Origin: Deltaproteobacteria bacterium
Lineage (GTDB): Bacteria; Desulfobacterota_B; Binatia; Bin18
Assembly (NCBI GenBank): GCA_012271025.1
Contig: JAAXHF010000573.1
Span: forward strand, 1 to 25,011
Direction of reading: 5' to 3'
Length of the DNA stretch: 25,011 nucleotides
Position numbers and translations under genes: made by a program. The notes beneath the pieces are model-generated. The model did no database searches. It was not told where the DNA came from and saw only the letters and a list, made by a program, of their open reading frames with translations. Shown in pieces: positions 22,469-25,011 of this stretch (position 1 is its first letter; each line of letters opens with the position of its first letter).

Positions 22469-22939
22469 TCAGTCGTACCACCACGGTTTGGTTTTGATCT
22501 TTTCGCCGCCCCAGCCCTGGCTCAGGGGTCCCATGAAATCGACCCGGATAATTTTTTCGCTGAACTTCCAGCGGTCGTCGACCTTGCGCAGCGTATCCTC
22601 GTAAAAACCGCCAACCACAATGGATTCACCCCGCAGATCGCCGACCGCATCAAAATAGCTCTTGGACGTCGCCCGGTCCTTGTCAAGCGTAATGACCTGG
22701 TTGTGGATCAGGTGGCGCAGGCACTCCAGACGGTGGCTCATATAGCGACCGTACCAGCGTTCGACGGCTTCACGGCCGGCGCGCTTGCTGCCCGGGATGA
22801 GCAGCAGGTCACACTCGTCGGCAAACAGGGCCATGACTTCGTCCAGCGTACCTCTATCGACCGCCCAGCAGTAGCGGTGCACGAGGTCCCGAATCCGGTC
22901 GCGCTCAAAGAGTTCGTGCAGCATGTCCGCGTCTGTCAT
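22469..22939 (-). CDS. SnoaL-like (NTF2-fold) protein
   Basis: A 156-aa cone-shaped alpha+beta barrel protein. FERDRIRDLVHRYCWAVDRGTLDEVMALFADE is the classic start, with Tyr23 and Asp28 at the positions of pocket residues in SnoaL/scytalone-dehydratase-type enzymes. GREAVERWYGRYMSHRLECLRHLIHNQVI (His region) and VVGGFYEDTLRKVDDRWKFSEKII follow. Relatives include dehydratases, isomerases and ring-dioxygenase-type subunits, so the reaction is not fixed. AGGAG lies before the ATG. It is the last of three minus-strand genes, 9 bp after the amidohydrolase stop, so the two likely act on one compound. Confidence 0.9.
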   Translation of the reverse strand: MTDADMLHELFERDRIRDLVHRYCWAVDRGTLDEVMALFADECDLLLIPGSKRAGREAVERWYGRYMSHRLECLRHLIHNQVITLDKDRATSKSYFDAVGDLRGESIVVGGFYEDTLRKVDDRWKFSEKIIRVDFMGPLSQGWGGEKIKTKPWWYD

Positions 22940-22948
22940 CGTCCGCTC

Positions 22949-24094
22949 CTACAGCCGGTATAACTCGGCCGCAGCTCTGCCCAGAATCCACTCCTGATCC
23001 GTGGACGAGAGGCCGCCGAGGTGGGTGTGCAGTTCGACCAGCGGGTCCTTGTGGGCGTCGAGGTGGGGGTAGTCGGTTGCCCACAGCATCCGCTCGGCTC
23101 CGATCCATCTGCTGACTTCGGGAATCATGGCCTCGTCAACATCGGCCGAGATCCAGCAGTTGTTGCGGAACAGCTGGCTCGGTGCGTGGTGCATGGCGGT
23201 GCTGAATGAAAACGCCTCGTACTTGCCGTCGGCGCGTTCCATCCAGGCCGGCAGCCAGCCGCAGCCGATTTCCAGGACCACATAGCGCAGCCGTGGAAAG
23301 CGCTCCAGCACGCCGCCCTGAAACAGACAGTTGAGGCCCAGGCGCGAGTCCTCGGTGATCTGCATGAAGATATACCACATCGAGTTTTCTTCGGCTCTGG
23401 GCATGGTGGTGTGGCGGTACAGGCCGTCGCCCAGAAAGTCCGGTCGGACCTGGACATGGGTCGAGATGGGCAGACCGGAAGCCTCGACGCACGCCCAGAA
23501 GGGATCGTAGTAGGCCGCGCCGATCGGAATCCCGTTGGTCGGGAAGGGGGTATAGAACAGCCCCTTGACCTTGTCCTTGACGCGCTCGACCTCGGCAATG
23601 GCCAGGTTCACATCGCGCAGGTTGATCTGGGCAATTGGAATCAGCCGGTCGGCATGACCGGAGCAGAAGTCCACGACATAGTTGTTATAGGCCCGACAGT
23701 AGGCGGCCGACAGCTGGGGATCGGCGCACTCGCCCTCCCAGCAGATGCCGATGGTCGGGTACAGAATGGCGATATCAATGCCCTGCTCATCCATTTCTCT
23801 GACGCGCGCGTCGGGGTCAATGCCGCCAGGCGTGCGTTTGGCCGCCTCCCAGTAGCTGACCTTGCCGGGCGTCATCAGCTCGCGCGGGTCCTGATAGGCG
23901 CCGCCCAGAATGCCGAGCGTGCCGCCCTGCAACAGGCGGCTCTTGCGCCGGTCGATTTCGAGGTATTCGAGGCCGCGCTCATCCTCGGCCAGCCGCATGG
24001 CCCGGTCGCGGTAGACCGGCTCAAGATAGCGCTGCCACAGGTCGGGCGGTTCCAGAATATGCCCGTCGGCATCAATCACCACAGGTTTTGGCAT
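22949..24094 (-). CDS. Amidohydrolase-superfamily protein (amidohydrolase 2 type)
   Basis: A 381-aa TIM-barrel metal-dependent hydrolase or decarboxylase. The first metal motif reads D10-G-H12 (VVIDADGHILEPPDLW), not HxH, which is common in the ACMSD and gamma-resorcylate decarboxylase branch. LPISTHVQVRPD supplies a His, VVLEIGCGWLPAWMERAD is the familiar barrel strand, and RMLWATDYPHLDA carries the last Asp. The first step could be C-C or C-O bond cleavage of an aromatic or polyketide-like acid; the substrate is unknown. AAGGAGA precedes the ATG. It lies in an operon between a glutathione S-transferase and a SnoaL-like protein. Confidence 0.93.
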   Translation of the reverse strand: MPKPVVIDADGHILEPPDLWQRYLEPVYRDRAMRLAEDERGLEYLEIDRRKSRLLQGGTLGILGGAYQDPRELMTPGKVSYWEAAKRTPGGIDPDARVREMDEQGIDIAILYPTIGICWEGECADPQLSAAYCRAYNNYVVDFCSGHADRLIPIAQINLRDVNLAIAEVERVKDKVKGLFYTPFPTNGIPIGAAYYDPFWACVEASGLPISTHVQVRPDFLGDGLYRHTTMPRAEENSMWYIFMQITEDSRLGLNCLFQGGVLERFPRLRYVVLEIGCGWLPAWMERADGKYEAFSFSTAMHHAPSQLFRNNCWISADVDEAMIPEVSRWIGAERMLWATDYPHLDAHKDPLVELHTHLGGLSSTDQEWILGRAAAELYRL

Positions 24095-24119
24095 GGCTGT
24101 CTCCTTACGCGACGCACGT

Positions 24120-24737
24120 CTAGCGGGCGGGTTTGGTCGCCTGAGCGCTGGGCCGGGCGAGTATCCGGGCGGTCCAGGCCGCGACGTGGGGCGGCGGCGT
24201 AATCTCCATCAGGGGCAGGAACTCAACGAACGGGGTGTAACACACCTCGACCAGGCTGTAGCTGTTGCCGACCACATAGTCGGTGTTGTGCAGCTGTGTG
24301 TCGAGGATGTCCAGGTGGGCCTCAATCTCCCGCTTGGCCCCGGCCATGGCCTCGGTGTTCCAGCGCTCCTGGGGCAGGAAACGCTTGGGAAAGATGATCG
24401 TCCCGGTCTGGCGGGTGAACTGGAGGTCGCACAGTTTCACGTGCTGGGCAACGCGGGCGCGGCCACGCGCGTCGGCCGGCACGAGGGGCGGCGTGGGGTA
24501 GAGGGCTTCGAGGTATTCCAGAATGGCGCTTGACTCGTACAGGACAAAGCCGTCGTCTTCTTGCAGGCTCGGCACCCGGCCGTAGGGGTTGAGCGACATG
24601 TAGGGCTGCTGTTTGTGGGCGCCGGCCGTCATATCGACTTCGACCAACTCGGCGTTCGCCTCCAGGCCCTTTTCAATCAGCGCGATACGGACCCGGCGGG
24701 CAAAGGTTGACAGCGGATGGTAGTGGATGGTGAGCAT
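24120..24737 (-). CDS. Glutathione S-transferase
   Basis: A 205-aa cytosolic-type GST. The thioredoxin-fold N-terminus MLTIHYHPLSTFARRVRIALIEKGL carries the Ser/Thr near residue 10 that usually activates glutathione. LNPYGRVPSLQEDDGFVLYESSAILEYL holds the cis-Pro and ESSAI glutathione-binding segments. The C-terminal helical domain includes LDILDTQLHNTDYVVGNSYSLVEV, the usual N-capping region. AGGAGACTGCCC precedes the ATG. It is first in the minus-strand operon, 25 bp before the amidohydrolase. With that enzyme and the SnoaL-like protein it suggests breakdown or detoxification of an aromatic or electrophilic compound. Confidence 0.93.
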   Translation of the reverse strand: MLTIHYHPLSTFARRVRIALIEKGLEANAELVEVDMTAGAHKQQPYMSLNPYGRVPSLQEDDGFVLYESSAILEYLEALYPTPPLVPADARGRARVAQHVKLCDLQFTRQTGTIIFPKRFLPQERWNTEAMAGAKREIEAHLDILDTQLHNTDYVVGNSYSLVEVCYTPFVEFLPLMEITPPPHVAAWTARILARPSAQATKPAR

Positions 24738-24883
24738 GGGCAGTCTCCTGTGTGCCCTCCTCGCATACCCCGTCCGGCCCCGGGCTGCAAGTTCCGCCGC
24801 GCCGAGAGCCCGGCTCGTGCTTGACCTGTCTGCCCCGACTTGGCATGAAGGGCGATGAGATCAGAACCTACAAGGAGGCAGCT

Positions 24884-25011
24884 ATGAAAATGGGAGTTGC
24901 GATGTTCGCTACGGATTATGCGGTGCCGCCGGACCAGTTCGCCAAGGAGTGCGAAGAGCGTGGCTTTGAGTCGGTGTGGTATCCCGAACACACCCATATC
25001 CCGGCCAGCCG
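24884..25011 (+). CDS. LLM-class flavin/F420-dependent oxidoreductase, 5' part only
   Basis: Only 42 codons are in the window, but MKMGVAMFATDYAVPPDQFAK, then ECEERGFESVWYPEHTHIP, are the first strand, helix and second strand of luciferase-like F420- or FMN-dependent oxidoreductases; EHTHIP is a common family signature. AAGGAGG lies 5 bases before the ATG. It diverges from the glutathione S-transferase gene across 146 bp in which I see no clear promoter. Confidence 0.88.
   Translation, partial: MKMGVAMFATDYAVPPDQFAKECEERGFESVWYPEHTHIPAS

Overview
The window looks like chromosomal DNA of a high-GC, Gram-negative-type environmental bacterium. It is densely coded, most genes have clear AGGAGG-type ribosome binding sites, and there is a lipobox lipoprotein. 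The gene content is rich in short-chain dehydrogenases, luciferase-like (LLM) oxidoreductases, class III CoA transferase, acyl-CoA-dehydrogenase-fold monooxygenase, amidohydrolase and SnoaL-like proteins, with a wax ester synthase/DGAT. This style is common in soil and sponge-associated lineages such as Tectomicrobia, Binatota or deltaproteobacterial groups, but the sequence alone does not fix the taxon. There is no rRNA, tRNA, CRISPR array, transposase or phage gene that I can see, and no gene-free stretch longer than about 300 bases.

Layout. 1-5068: a partial long-form Xaa-Pro aminopeptidase (minus) diverges from an LLM oxidoreductase (plus). This meets a minus-strand group of two overlapping SDR genes and a serine O-acetyltransferase. 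5139-8026 is the accessory-looking part. It holds a methyltransferase-like gene, a RelE-type toxin with an HTH antitoxin under a perfect inverted-repeat operator, and a decayed second copy of part of the methyltransferase gene. A zinc-ribbon/CAP-domain membrane protein follows, then a 102-aa membrane protein with four 21-bp repeats, bracketed by two copies of a ~54-bp repeat.

8064-12859: a plus-strand run of SDR, aldo/keto reductase, CaiB/BaiF CoA transferase and CitE-like lyase, which reads as a pathway that reduces a carbonyl, activates an acid to its CoA thioester and cleaves it. An XRE regulator and a phasin-like protein follow and end at a strong terminator. 12915-13619 is a convergent Crp/Fnr-family regulator. 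A perfect 20-bp palindrome lies upstream of it, and a near copy (17/20) lies upstream of the phasin promoter. A separate inverted repeat is shared by the XRE and phasin promoters. Together these suggest a small storage-granule control circuit.

13894-18611: a lipoprotein, a lipase-like hydrolase, a GNAT acetyltransferase, a WS/DGAT-family acyltransferase with an altered catalytic motif, and a polyhydroxyalkanoate-depolymerase-like hydrolase. Several of these may act on storage lipid or polyester. 18663-25011: housekeeping ArgC (type 2) and MsrB, then a catabolic-looking set: flavin monooxygenase of the acyl-CoA dehydrogenase fold, DUF2332 protein, a minus-strand operon of glutathione S-transferase, amidohydrolase and SnoaL-like protein, and the start of a second LLM oxidoreductase.
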